Below, piece by piece: positions 33,001 through 34,576 of a stretch of 64,000 bases of DNA. The stretch is from assembly GCA_002293125.1 (NCBI GenBank), contig DBCR01000083.1:39415-103414 (forward strand), read 5' to 3'. The number at the start of each line of letters is the position of its first letter. Within the stretch, counting starts at the first letter, position 1. The position numbers and the translations under genes are program-made. The DNA is from Opitutia bacterium UBA953 (lineage in GTDB: Bacteria > Verrucomicrobiota > Verrucomicrobiia > Opitutales > UBA953). The notes under the pieces were generated by a model. It did no database searches, was not told where the DNA came from, and worked only from the letters and a program-made list of their open reading frames with translations.

Positions 33001-33980
33001 GAGCCGAGCCCGCTGTCGGAGGCGGCGCCGGCGAACGTCCCGCTGAAAATGGAGGAGGTGTCGTTGCGCCCGATTTGGAAACTCTGCGCCGAAGTGCTGG
33101 AGTTACGAATCTGGCCGAAACCCGACAATGAACCAATGACCTGACTCCTGTTGTTGACGTCGTAAGCGGCACCCGCCGCGACCGTCACGGCGGCCCGGGT
33201 CGGCAGGATGTTGCCCGCGGTGGCCCGCAGCAAACCGGCGTTGATCAGCGTCGCACCCGCGTGGGCGAGGCCGATGTTCACTTCCAAGGTGCCGGAGCCT
33301 TCCTTGATCAGATCACCCCCGGTGGTGAGCGTGACCGACTTGATGAGCGTCGTGCCCGCCCCGGTGAAAGTGATGGAGGACAGACCCGACCGCAGGCCGC
33401 CGGAAAAGGTAAGCTTGCCGGCCTGGGCGGTGGAGGTGATGGTCAGCGCGGAGTTGAAATAAACCAACGCGTTGATTTCGTCCGCCGTGCCGATGCCAGT
33501 CTTGACGATGGCGACGGGCGAGGTCGACGCAGCCGAACCGAAGACCAAGGAACCGGCGGCCAGGCCGGGATTAGGCTGTCCAGCGCCCGAAGTGAAAAAG
33601 AGCGGGAACAACCCCGGGTGCGCAATGGTGCCGGCTTGAATGAGGAATTGGCTGCCGCCGACCGGATCGCCGATGTTGAGCTGATCGAGCGAGATGTTGG
33701 CATTCAGCAGGATGAGATTATCCCCCTCGATGTTGTTGGTGAGATTGGCCACATCGCCCGGAGTCGATCCCAGCGGAGACGTGACGCGCATCAAATCGGG
33801 GAAACCGGAACCGGCCGACGTCCAGTTGGCCGATTTATTCCAGTCAAACGTCCCGGAGTTGACGTTGTTCCAAGTGTAGTTGGCGGCGCGTGCGGTGTCG
33901 GGTGCGGCGACGGCGAGGAGCGCGGCGGCGACCATCAAGGACGCACGTGGAAAAAGGGGACGGGGCTTCGAACTTTTCAT
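1..33980 (-). CDS. Giant secreted autotransporter-associated beta-strand repeat (PATR) protein, C-terminus beyond the left edge
   Basis: One frame stays open from ATG 33978-33980 to the left edge, at least 11,326 codons. It is read at the start (MKSSKPRPLFPRA), at many internal points and at the edge (FSGGLTVAQGKVTVSD), all in the same register. Residues 1-33 are a signal peptide ending ARA, followed by a Trp-rich cap (NYTWNN, FDWNKSANW). The rest is PATR repeats such as LTKVGNGTLTLSG plus ANTFSG, followed by VNGGTL; I estimate about a hundred such cores. Further Trp-rich caps start near residues 2889, 6028 and 7927, suggesting fused modules. I saw no cysteine in the parts translated. The repeats are expected to form a beta-helix exposed on or released from the surface; autotransporter and PEP-CTERM family members both carry them, and the deciding C-terminus is outside the window. 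No Shine-Dalgarno sequence is evident before the start. Function (adhesion, matrix, defence) is unknown. Confidence 0.93.
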   Translation of the reverse strand, partial: MKSSKPRPLFPRASLMVAAALLAVAAPDTARAANYTWNNVNSGTFDWNKSANWTSAGSGFPDLMRVTSPLGSTPGDVANLTNNIEGDNLILLNANISLDQLNIGDPVGGSQFLIQAGTIAHPGLFPLFFTSGAGQPNPGLAAGSLVFGSAASTSPVAIVKTGIGTADEINALVYFNSALTITSTAQAGKLTFSGGLRSGLSSITFTGAGTTLIKSVTLTTGGDLIKEGSGTLEVNIGLAHAGATLINAGLLRATAGNILPTRAAVTVAAGAAYDVNNRSQVIGSLSGFGQIRNSSTSAQSFQIGRNDTSSIFSGTFAGAASDSGLGSMGIIKLGAGNLTLNSANASIITGNLQLRGGSFVLDYANVAPPVNLTGATTTASSRSLTVDSTASLALGRLVTGGSLPAGAYVTRITSSTVFEVSAAPTTSATGLTLVSSQPHLLGMPSSAQPGQLTLNGGNFLLQGKVGLDIKQFFGQVNLNAQGGAITVQGVAAPNTTELVLGNLTFGTAAEARGILLVAAPDSATITTSSALGSGGIYGAGRAVFNNTTSGNSYNWLTSRSLATPFRLVGLSDAPAVSVGGGTTVGTTVLTVPAAITLADGATTSGSTTVTVASNAGLAVGMAVRGPGIPEGASIASIPVGGTSFVLTTAATAAGTGLSLSAGGTTGFFPGMNITGTNMPAGAIVTAVTGTTLTISAAASGSTAGTATFTAQGYLPLPLSGGVATVNYILPANQTLSGATSLGTLKIPTVATTNATLGLGAFDLTFGATGGGILVTGTSPFAIGANLTDLGGIKAGATGGPVFIHHYGSGVLSINAPVKNAAPTINTDLVIAGTGVTRLLGSMAYLGTTAVLQSATLEFTNVGATGNGTLGRGIAAPVIIADGATLRFANTTAGTYTLAGATTANSHTFALPGGNARIDVPTAGVIFVTSGAFSGAGGLTKTGNGTLQFAGTANFEGPLIISAGKVLISTADRIGNTVPVTIASGAILEMAEADTFGSLSGAGTLTVTGTTGRTVGLGEINTNSTFSGALTGAGVGHNFAKRGSGVITMDMPAVSNWTGGNTFIDGGVIRIATGRGQQFNPTANLVVNHDSRSAIFDLNASQQSIGALTFFNNPNSNINSQAFVLLGSEGRLALGGNITVNAHIGTGTQTAGIIGTGNAATLVLGEAQRTFTVNKSLNLAPGEAELVVDARVVGGVLGGILKNGGGTLRLMGSFEMGGSVANRFDAGLAILDYTKAFTSAFDTNRLNPLGLLDLRGGSVRLFGHPTSPISQSVAGLILPSDSNSLVQVDSGLGTQNIVLNLGPISQRLGGTLRFVLPAGTQSAVNGITTTSRNDLFTGLVGTLGAAATVTDGAGVTSFATRVGTNIVPVSAISRDAVTGILNGEHITDVSGFTGTTLNVSAPITVRFAAAGTSVLSLPDGGILKVISGGILRTADAGVASVAVSGVSTTAGSASVTMASTAGLLAGMPVSGPGIPAGTRIVGVVDATNLLLSNAATATAASVSLNAGAITVIQGGTLSSPTRELIISSFTRDFAAGAVGNAESYYPVQRLVITSSIDGQQGITKTGNGTLFLAAGTQANSFSGQVRLQEGVLQLARSGRGSFAVGDSSTIVFSGAKSSVLQMLPDAVALPNASTTAGSTVVKAESTAGLAVGQPIIGLGLYSGTRVAALSLTGEYTYVGAITISGATLANTSNTVTLAPPVALSGADTNAASTVVTVASSAGLSVGMGVSGPGIPAGASIVSITSGTSIELSVPATATATAVSLSAGGASGLVVGQTITGTGVQAGSRIQSIVAGATPSIFLSLPATNSATLALGAAAVTQVTTQVPHGITTGETVTFSGAGSGYNLTVVVAADPNNTNRFVYATPGAVAPVTIPETLTIDAGKRFLVDRLSFQTTTANYLQSPTFYGETVGSLQGGNRQTNSHFSLIDLGIGATLTANQTTNTTYSGALAGSGTLRIIGNAELTLGNYNANHGDIVIDGGVLRIASGNNGGGGRIYQSITAGNTPALKVNRYGVLYLDRTGVGANETDSIGIVPIRLNSAAGTRGTLVTGSLFAATTPLGFFVTGTGADGRQENIGAINFESGTNYLSINTSGNRRNTVSALNFVRGTPPDGSLSPALSFATINVIGRPLANRNTAAGVNSSRWLISSGESTFISGMSGASGLDLTLTAGATTAGSPIVTVATTAGLAPGMAVAGTGIPAGSLVASVDANGTTFTLTANATAAGSALALTVYPRTQSIIPWGIGSSDYPLDGITSEDAFGNSFLTYVAGQGLRDLSHTLDYAKLSTSTETNVNVREVLAADLTVAASRTLNSLVLHHNPVAGTSANYAFTGAPGSSLTTGSGAFLFTLSPLAAASADNAMALSGFDGGILLGFSAPREYVFHVVNPGSSAITPRLTTTISAPLGSAGYLTKSGRGTLVLAGTNVAGGGVNTLDPLTYWGTTINEGVLAIGSLANIGGNTGPLTLAGGTLRLLPGFTDDVSQRGVTFLSAGGTLDVGANNLVFANAIGGAVGVGIGGLTKAGTGSLTLAATSTFTGSTTVANGTLVLGGGASNRLPTAGELFLGSGAGSASGVLQLGNADGASNQTVSSLSGITGIQAADLTILNPGQAFTSAPTITFDAIGGLMGAQGAQAVATVLNGIITGITITDPGSYRPGFAPVVTVTGGAGNSASIVVRGLGSVSNNALVGGASAISNLTVDQDIATIYNGAIGGLGANQNNIGLIKSGIGTLTLTGATLSYVGQTTVLGGRLNLAGGQSAPLGTSSVKVNAGAILNFNNTVGQAVALGAGVLDLGAGASGSASLGFDIGSLAAFDRISSTSAALAANRVIINLTGLTGLTAGSYDLLTAASGLASATYSLGDLRTFGGHTFALTNTDTAVTLTTTALPTDLYWRVGADVSWSSLNYANFDTNFSTDAAGTINAKGFPGIANNVIFSATPVAATDTYVATLDGDFTVGSIRFTSTPSGITSVIIAQGGPETTTALTIAPANPADGIRIDANAGNILLSAPLVLGADQTWTIDGTGVNGSSLAVSGAIGGLAGNDLVINGLEGSTINFSGLNTYAGSTRFPGLVLLAGATNTFSPNSTHILAAQGSTPGILRLDGFSNVLGGLGGVGIVENSNALTAVTLTVGRNNENTNFAGEIRDGGLTALSLTKVGNGALTLSGTNTFTGNTSVNGGVLNLTGSYIGATATSYLLYGNSPYQSTVNVSGDVDLFGMQGANTTGAVSVYNQTAGTVRLFTTGGNGNQRVALNGYGYFNLTGGLFQMSTGTGINRFNLTENNVNAVGVGYVGGTGVLNNSNFGGDWFIIGYQGVGQLTVGPGGLVNRQNTSSEIGLILNGTGTQGVLNIAGGLFDGGNSRLRWGNGGITSSTAFYNQLAGTMVLGNNTSVNMTAGRGNLGYSNFAGGTLRANAAMTTGVLASLASVGGSYLTADNRIATPYGLWTNTLFGAIDNSAVAGAASGSGVVTIDTNGFAVSLAGLTAATGAGLTQADLTVTGGTGYIGAPAVTFSTAGLMPGGTPAAGYAVISGGQVTGIVITSPGTYQAGTVPTVTLKGGGGTGASVTVAALNTANSAGRLTKSGNGTLTFTGVNTFVTPLAVNAGTVAVASGGTLNTTSLEDLRDGRFLVVAPGGAIVANAADSLGKLDRFTSAASTGVVAVSAATSADDVNLSRTGLNLTGMGLGAGMGDVTYTGVFTPGLAGVFRLGGGGNVLNYAANITGGYETRVDIIGTSVAFSGANTFKGGLILNAGGTLQVLSNSVTAGYGANAGGLIVNGGTIRWATGSTTDITSGAGAITGGVSLVGSVLLDTNGNNVELAGSVGNRAATGGSREGLSGGLTKVGNGVLTLSAANTFSGNTTVIDGSILLKHSDALAYSAINITNVMNAGSLVFDSSVVSNTFTIGGLGTTGLSIPLTNNANAAITLRVGNGGQNTVYTGVFSGAGGLTKIGSGNLNINGVRQTYTGATTIIAGAPGVTGGSPNKISTLQLSFSTSAATNLISASSVLVLGGASAPQVNTQLDAAQLANVGNGSGRLLLSGAAAATSQVFASTTVGTGASDIVLTSSTTNALLLNLGAITRSAGGTLFVANPGNTLSATNGVLTSSGAIGALLTDANGTVYSVLGTAGNNVTDFAAKNAGGWLMAPAYTASVAATANYTQTLTAGATTLGSATVTVASTTGLVVGSAISGPGIPVGATIVTIGTGTMTISAPATAPGTAQTFTVARNINLGETNTGTGWTTQTINSLRNVATTTSGTTLTIAAGNTITIATGGILYGSAVGGNSTITGGTIIPGLGKELVVFANGRTLTINSVLGQSITGPTDVTFRGNIGIGAGNNDVVLGANNTYSGNTYISGVRVRNASSTINAPFGTGANGNVYIYGNNGGQFLMADNSVISRNWYIIGAGWEEGTAQPGAFHGAIRLGNNVTLAGTLNLMGDAGVRASGAFATVSAKLFGDFNLTARSGWGDGTINFTGDNTGWAGSYNIGSGGYRFDSLANLGSPTSIQLATYGTIIPNFAGVQAAVLDKIAFGSAGTVALRVATAAEPLDFRGANLAGVSLGANENLTFTGAFQPNVLNGQPTLRLGGGGANLTYANSITGNTAVVFTGGSANNSYGTAFLNPTLAGSNTYVGGTIVGQNGPFGAVEVANIPNPWAVFGNGPITFVSANPAFRLSSAIPSFATDPLAADMSSAANLTAVIINGGLKFNTNRAANTDTVVFARGIGAYGASGSFVKEGRGTLRLDGIQTHLGNTDNNGPGAGIVSTLLLNHANPFNVGYAINGAASGRLLHFNNAEGNVTQLARNVSVGSINAPVVNGVEPNTNGSILNLAGFDLTIAGNADSVFAGRIWGGVGAVGTLGQGGLVKVGGGTLSLVSNNNGQYTGKTTVRGGTLYLDYSWLTTAPTTIINTVSTLELGGGTFLMKAKGAGQTNTQSFNGLTVLPGGSRTTRNLNGATALILNLSGITRDVAGSGVDFFASGMGTTGGISTTNANDASGILGGWATVDAGAGFATVSSGKLAPYAGYSAVYAPGANVDNGTLSTIGASPLAIHSLRFNAAASVELDLAAGLTVTSGGVLVTPNVGANTVTLKGGSITSGNGQDLIFHQWGAATTILTVESKITGNIGLTKTGTSLMIVRNGANDFTGPVNIGGGTTSTFRVEASGALGAATNVVNLQSAGQFQIDQGVTLANPINILNASGRTNEATIFLAASSGVGTLSGPIFVQNTTIAGGLFASNGGTLVISGPVTAASGQMVTARVGNVRFANSTGTPSDYDYFTNQGALVSLGATDSLSVRAIVDIGSAAAATIDLNGFNQTIGALIRTTAADGRIVTNTSLAPSTLTINVIANDGGLFIGDWAYAGQLLGNLALVKSGAGRQLISGTNFYTGGTTVNAGTLRLGSPNALGGTTGFNGALTVNGGVLDLFGIGNAAIGALNGIGGVITDDGLFAGGSVLSTNASADASFGGAINDGAFRTLALYKDGTGVLGLSGASNYSGVTQVFAGALAISNGAALGTTVGATVVASGAALQVSGGITSNEPLFVAGFGAGAPTGVLRNISGTNILGGAVTLGADSLFGSEAGTLTLGGAVSSANHALTLSGNGDLVLSGAVSLGTAGLTKSGLGVATLGAANSFSGATVVTAGALRLAHADALGTSSALTVAAGAGLQLAGGITYLGINATSPLLQNISGNNAWSVSLRPANGGALTLRSDAGVLTLNGPGGSLNAQSPDGVNRALVLTGAGDGSLATVFGNAASFTKSGAGVWTFDSAQAYAIETAIDGGTIKAGASNVFSVNSAIRLANVAGAQLDLNGTTQSVATLEGAGATGGAVLLGLNGELTVGANSAFGGDVDGSGTSKLIKSGSGAFTMGPTSDLTGTVAVNVNGGTLFFGGNAGANVTANVASSAILGGSGTLLGTVNVANGGTVQAGNGVSGSLAIANLVLGTIAGDLATLKFRNIDLGAQASVMNIGTLTANGGVGSVSISAINAGALANGTYDLANFTTAVTDFTVFTVGLISGLGGRQSGTLVTSNANKLSVIVAGDSVRWHGDVGGAADTAWHIPGGALNLRVVPGDAPTDYRAGDAIVFNDLALSGTVVISEGNVSPSSLTIDNTTLPYAFSGANGITGATGIVKNGAGVATFSNIGNAFTGGVTLNAGTLTFTSSQTIAGGIVVNGGNLVLGAANTVSGNVVINGSGTIVQNATNGIGQGSKLAFGSGSTGSFSLNGTDATLSGLTTAASAGSPVISNGAAGSSGLTVNIATGTNTFGGSIVNGGTGSLSFFKGGAGTLRLTGANTNSGNIVVAGTLEVGQGGSISDVGISSGAILSFNRPDSFTYSGVTSNGGFNNAGSLTVLGGGNMTLTGSFGHDGGTNVASGQTLTLGNGGSIGGAGVLTVDGSLRVNTAGSAAIGSVIGGLGGLSVDAGTLVLTGANVYQGTTTVASGATLQVGNAGTVGALPPSAVVINDGTLVISRSGSLTFTNTVNGAGDFVSRMATGGELTLAGLNNYSGFTRIESGTLVIGAASAWTNSDRVVLGSAGNSATLELNGYSKSLVSLATDGVAANQIVRNSAVGSATLTFTGGGVVSFGGALVETAPNTRIAIGYAGGGTLAFGSTNAYTGGTIISNGTARLGANDAFSVGALTLGGAGTVGVLDLGGFNQTVSALNVGLGGVASNQVIGNSSTSADSVLTYLAGTSSLGVVFQDVLGTGTRRMGLSLTGSGTVTLLGANTYTGTTTIGAATTVQVGAFATEGAIGRGPIDNAGNLVFARTDAYAMPAGNIVTGNGTVTLGSIGAISVAAPGQFDTNGFLNFGNVAGSTVVSALDLTNGGATFGGLTVRNNSAVADNLITVGAGHTFRINGPVTVGFNSGATTATRLRLTGGGSFLIGSVGNSALINVQFGASTSTNVTNRAMVDMSGLSSFYAGLAGGTFRIGDPTNADGSPGGGAGSSVILAPTSTIVAANLVVDAQADNVTQLLRLGAGVNTLNANTITVGSNRSDATLNFFDATLGSLVIRNRAGTGRADINVGVVGSTTGAVTFKVMDLRDHTVDILARTLFVGARTGNDGNSTTATFSMNQGVLDVTSVILGDRRNTVGASTGTTSGTLNLGGGTVVIGATGLSIAPSTSTHASSQIASGTVNISGGVVTINGPVTLGNSTNVNGTSLAAFNITGGTVDVRNSIAKGAGNGFTSVTSTLSLANGSLDLNGFSIGTSTRPINNVQLESGTLRNVAEINGGGALVKTTAGTLILEGTHGFTGAFTIADGTLQVGTGLDSGTLGLGAVVNNTVLIFNRAGTYAAANAISGPGTLTLNGTGTIVLTGASSYAGLTTVSSGLLAVGHSTALGNTTGGTLVANGAALELRGGIAVGDEALAVIGTGIGSTGALRNLSGTNSFGGTVTLGGATLIQSDAGTLTLGGTLAADTHVVTFDGAGNLVVSGALTGTTASLVKNGAGKLTLSGANTFDGAIAVNVGTLSVSNAGALGTAAGATTVASGAALELFGLASIAAEGLSVTGTGVGGTGALRNLSGDNSFNGQITLAGSTLIQSDAGTLFLAGTTAIVAGANALTVGGASNVSISGTIDGVGASLTKVGAGTLFLSGLNTYDSGTTVTAGTLSLGASGVLNDTSLLTVNGGTFNVTTFDETVDRVVLTSGTISGSSGKLTSTQAFDLRAGTVSAILAGVNVVKTTTGLVTLSGANSFTGQLQVNAGTVAFSAGANLGAGSVVVDGGTLSFVEVGTQAVPVSTSAAQNITVGATGATVNVVNRFATLNLGGTVGSTGAANLTKTGLGKIAIAGPVNLNGGVVTVSQGTLGAGFTTGGVSALNVATGATLNLFDGTVAPLGSTILSLTTGSALGFDLGLVAGSNDSIVVDAASVIGGSVKLNLNGLGAVSAGSYTLLSAAGGLNLTNWILGSAPAGLNYKFDTTSSGGTALMLNASPIINLYFNGVTGASWNAAGSWSTDLAGATPATAVPSLTDTLIFSTVNAVGPTVATTLDAALTVDSLIFTSTPAGVTAFTVAPGIGGALSVYPGSSNNGIEVQANAGIITISAPLTTLGVQAWTVDGTGLNGSSLTLSGGVTYTAPVTKAGAGTLTLSGAGTGAGGLNIELGTVNIGSASAFGTGPLFFGSGITLNNTSGVPLANTGANTLEWNAGFTFTGSNSYDLGAGAVALKDFAALTVSANTLTVGGAIGDAAQGFVLTKLGAGNLVLNGVNSFGGAGRTVDVQGGLLTINSDAALGHAGNSVTLAVNGGGATTGLNVTGTFSTSRVINLNAAANGLGVQLGQTLTLATPFTFSALTNNLTKNGSGNLILASANPGWTGGLTINSGVVRLNNALSAGTGPISISPTSNAIGTALQLAGGFELTNAITLQGNAGQLQGGVNFGGQLQSVSGDNTVSGLLTLPFDAVIGADANSTLRIFGGILNAGPANNVLRLVASGDIILGQLEMSVPESSAIRFGRVEKFGAGTFRITGANGTEVIDQNGSGLEIRQGTVLADGNGSWRSRVFLDVGSTLRLDNTTVNLANGRFSNSQQSNYKNISFRGGNLDLIGTINIAGNSTENFADTTFLKGLSVVSLKAQSNLAGAVILTFRGAAWGNNAPVQTAVAPGASMLFRGVGIAPGPGRASIHFTNNPTLSGETGTALALNRGILPWAVVDLNYSGAHNANLSFATSGVNAGVNYLRSLDTEREYEINPSLFGGTAQGVTTNSNVLLTAASPGNLAVALNTQRNSLTIEGGAGLAIADGVQFSLRSGGILVRPGSTSVITGGVINQVAASTAALHVWAFGDLTLSSALAGGNGIGNGSPSLIKAGSGTLTIAPPTSAVNGLNGLGVNTLSGLFMLNQGTVKLGSLNAIQANNYFAAIGGTLDLNGNSQLFFGSFTESTITNQGTTITSTGGPGHLLINADNNGRQFAARLTGNVSLTRSGLNTLNLWGVNSHIGSTTINGGLTVMYGDAAFTATSALNINSANLYLENANSLTDNPDRINDAAVVNLRGGLLELRGRQQSASSETLGTVNLVAGGSQFIVTAGDGFQASSVLAINNLVRTPGTVANFTTGAANRVTLAAINGSAPTLTNGMLGGWAVFGTMAAGTHHFASYSPTLGVGAFGTAGFPAYSNATTDANTLATATATSNISLDSAITNTLLLTDDLTINSLRFANQATQNVHIAAGKTLTLATGGLMAWSTASHFIGSADGVGNVTSGGNELFLYAQGAGWHVMRSNLVNPSVGVDMAVTKSGSNTWQLVGTNTYTGGTTIANGQIVVSTNGGAIPLAADPAKGLIVNGSWQNPGQLLAYRAASIHPDNEVTINGNGSVVLFGNNTLRKLTFNNDGSNGTGYLRTFHIQSPAGAGSTGVLTIGAGGLFATSANVTTTSVIEGRVDFGASPNFIDVAPISGGGFASVDPFRPALALQGVVGSTGGITKTGNGVLDFRAQNVFTSEFLVAAGGIRTGVANAGSRFSTLNLGAGTRLDLNNLVTTWGGLTGSGDIFSSFGTPTLNVGFNNADTTFTGRFMRFNDAAFGQINKIGTGKLTLSSVQPTTGSFGAISVSGGTLAYAGAGQAFVSTATANSIFNVNNGGLLQLDNSVTNLSNRLGTAAGGTVNMQGGRLLIGGSAAGATTEGIATLSALNGGGRIELSANAAQGMSLNVTTLTYANASLSASTTLNSTRVTVPSTVGLIPGMLITGAGINANTTIASILDGTTLFLSANATVTGVATLNAVQTNGSLVIAGISELTGNGLANLAITNAGFSAGQGVGANASFTKAVRGDILADASATGVGTGFLTIDSVTGNGRALDTTTETRILANTLGGTFNARLTGATTLTAPTTVNTLTTSGTASVVSGLASSVFGKFGPSGELLSLTLANAAGFLVKDGTTTFDMGTLVGPSTGSAYFHVLPGATLAVNASLLPAATGGFVLDNGGTMVLGERTGFFTGTVAINNGTLRLNSGLDNTLAISATAGPMGLPFVTLNGTGAVLDLGAKNQTVRGLASSNPLPGMGGTVTGLTGAVFTTTDNSTFGGRLTGGLSFVRSGNTTTTLTSASDYTGATVVRGGTLELRDSGSLASTAGLRLAQGTLLLNNFGLNPVDSPVRIAAANTVTLAGGTLTFIGGGSVDNLLTLDRIDIERGSVQINSNPYISMGATNRIDIGNLVVASAGVRPMVNFNGWTTLNSGGINTLGGQGLTQNSNIRLTQLNSAPFGTASLVNGLIGGWAVADGSTFATYSATFGVVAMGQQYNLGGGYPATNFTGGDINTTVATGNYNDGATVRTITGPHSANSWRLSAGANQDFTFVNAPITLGVGIITNNGSTITLQGDTSVSSLTAAGSDLYVYTNQGTMNLNMTLTGAMNFVKSGGGTLALRTPSSPVSNDFLGTTFVNQGTLNLNAPPGGYVLIPGDLVVSGWGSGANTTVSMLNNQSQIAATSSISLLGGANLNLVGTNTLNAVLFDNEGGMSNPTLATAVKLTLTAANAVTATNQSPVSVPVISGTSLEFSASDPVLTVHAGLAATGLVISAPILQSAGMQTLTKQGSGVLALSGASTFNSPFNLNAGALMFSNNTVLLLGAITSGPVGRGDLLVGAGTSLLSDGTVRTIANPVTVNGDFAFGGSGAGAGVILAGKVSLGAAMRTIGVTNYGVTATLSGGLLTDLIDRSTALTKTGNGVLLLGVPSTQADLKGAGVTVSGGVVRWAGDNSLPPDTFLTAGVASGFDLAGFNQITHRILGTGFFTNSSTLTPSTLTVGGDNASFTFSGALTDNYGGGGQVLNLTKTGSGVLAFGAVNNYAGLTDIQAGRLDITNIGSFGLGPVNIETGAELRMDRTGTLNFPNELSGSGFVRSVGSGITILTAANSGFTGRFLVDNGILQVGDGTLAGDTGDLGSANKVVVTTPGQLRFNYTGNYQLFRPIEGTGDVVQQSRMTLDLATASSAFSGRAVVNNGIMTASAVSALAASTGIVVNRGTYFDAFTSTYLPGSFFKVTGNDSVGTVSYGVPLTLNGGTADALTQTAYLGAITLNGGELTSDSVSPAPTGSWVFLGNVTATADSTISAENVNVGLTSASRDFNVDAGKVLTFSGSYADAVPVTGVSSLSKSGAGTLVMSGSAKTYTGTNTLTGGFLKFADQAQLGLSSATVHANLVFAGGSVEYTGAGAFDRTFLVKDGGAGFHATSGVNPLLVNGTGQIDFDDTAPATATSRPLTLSGTSILDNTYSAGLLQGGDAAQAFSSIVKNGVGQWIIDGAGSTLAPNAEVNVNGGVLGFYLNALGGPSSTGNVNLADSSTLRWEATNNQDLGSRLKVADGATATIKFDHTTSATTFNGGMNFGTGALVKSGAGDLVLAAANTFSGGLTVAQGKVTVSDAGALGSGNATIG

Positions 33981-34084
33981 TTTAATAAATTTGGGGAGGT
34001 CACGGGGAAGTGACATCAATGGGGGGGTATCGAAAATATTGGGGTAATGACCCCAGCCGCACAACAGTTTTTGAGTGTTTTTAG

Positions 34085-34225
34085 CCTGACCTAGGGATTA
34101 AACGGCGTTTGATCCTGGGGGCATAATTTATTTGTTAAATTTGTGTTAAATTACGCGTTTAAATGCGTTAAAGTCACTAAACAGTCATTTAATCCTCATT
34201 AGCATTCATTTAAAGTTATTCACAT
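34085..34225 (-). promoter_or_regulatory. AT-rich island, likely control region of the giant gene
   Basis: This stretch is strikingly AT-rich against a background above 60 percent GC. It contains repeated TTTAAA, ATTTAA and TTAAAT hexamers at short intervals, about 100-250 bases upstream of the giant gene's start. It is the only long AT-rich stretch I noticed in the window. A promoter or binding sites for an AT-preferring DNA-binding protein are the simplest reading. No exact -35/-10 pair could be chosen. Confidence 0.45.
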
Positions 34226-34257
34226 GCCCTTTAATCGACAACATAGGAGACTGGCCA

Positions 34258-34333
34258 ACGGCAGAGGACAGAGGGCTGCGTCGATGACCGAATCGATGGG
34301 AAAAGTGGAGGGCTGAATCGAGGACAGAATGCA
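34258..34333. repeat. Degenerate GAATCGAT/GAGGACAGA string
   Basis: Short words such as GGCAGAGGACAGAGGG, GAATCGATGG and GGCTGAATCGAGG follow one another. The same vocabulary recurs, on either strand, at 40517-40585, 43738-43806, 48995-49105 and 52373-52415, always between genes. Confidence 0.6.
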
Positions 34334-34354
34334 AAAGTCCTGACGCCTGCATCG

Positions 34355-34410
34355 GGTAGGGCCGAGCATCCCTGCTCGGCCGCGGCCGGCCAAGGATGGC
34401 CAGCCCTACC
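34355..34410. repeat. Paired-hairpin REP/BIME-like element 1
   Basis: The element begins GGTAGGGC and ends GCCCTACC. It contains two perfect or near-perfect hairpins (GGCCGAGCA/TGCTCGGCC and GGCCGGCCA/TGGCCAGCC) separated by a short GC spacer. GTAG beside a hairpin, with a second copy in opposite orientation, matches the known plan of REP pairs. Confidence 0.8.
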
Positions 34411-34437
34411 TCGAGACAAAGGACTTCGATAGGGTCT

Positions 34438-34554
34438 GGTAGGGGCGCGAGTGCGTCGCGTCCGTGGGCGGATGGATGCTAGAAGGGTCGGAAACTCTGC
34501 CCGGTTAATCCGATGAGCCTCCGCGAACGGACGCGACGCAGTCGCGCCCCTACC
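34438..34554. repeat. Long inverted repeat with GGTAGGGG ends
   Basis: Left arm 34438-34465 and right arm 34527-34554 are complementary over 28 bases with one mismatch; the loop is about 61 bases. The ends are again GGTAGGGG and CCCCTACC, so it belongs to the same boundary class as the REP-like pairs. Confidence 0.75.
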
Positions 34555-34576
34555 CCTACCCCTACCCCTAACCCTA
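34547..34576. repeat. Short CCCTAC tandem repeat
   Basis: Four CCCTAC hexamers followed by CCCTAA and CCCTAG run into the stop codon of the permease gene. This is too short to infer a role; it extends the CCCTACC end of the preceding inverted repeat. Confidence 0.6.

Larger units (their letters stand above)
33981..34573. other. Intergenic region between the giant gene and the GntP gene
   Basis: No gene is seen in these 593 bases. From left to right there is a short leader of the giant gene, an AT-rich island (about 34085-34225), an ATTCAG/CCTC-type degenerate repeat string (34258-34333), a paired-hairpin REP-like element (34355-34410), a long imperfect inverted repeat (34438-34554) and a short CCCTAC tandem repeat that ends at the stop of the permease gene. 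Confidence 0.75.

Noticed and set aside
34547..34576. Telomere-like CCCTAC/CCCTAA repeat as a chromosome end
   Set aside because: Only about five units inside continuous coding sequence on both sides; it is best explained as slippage of the CCCTACC repeat end.
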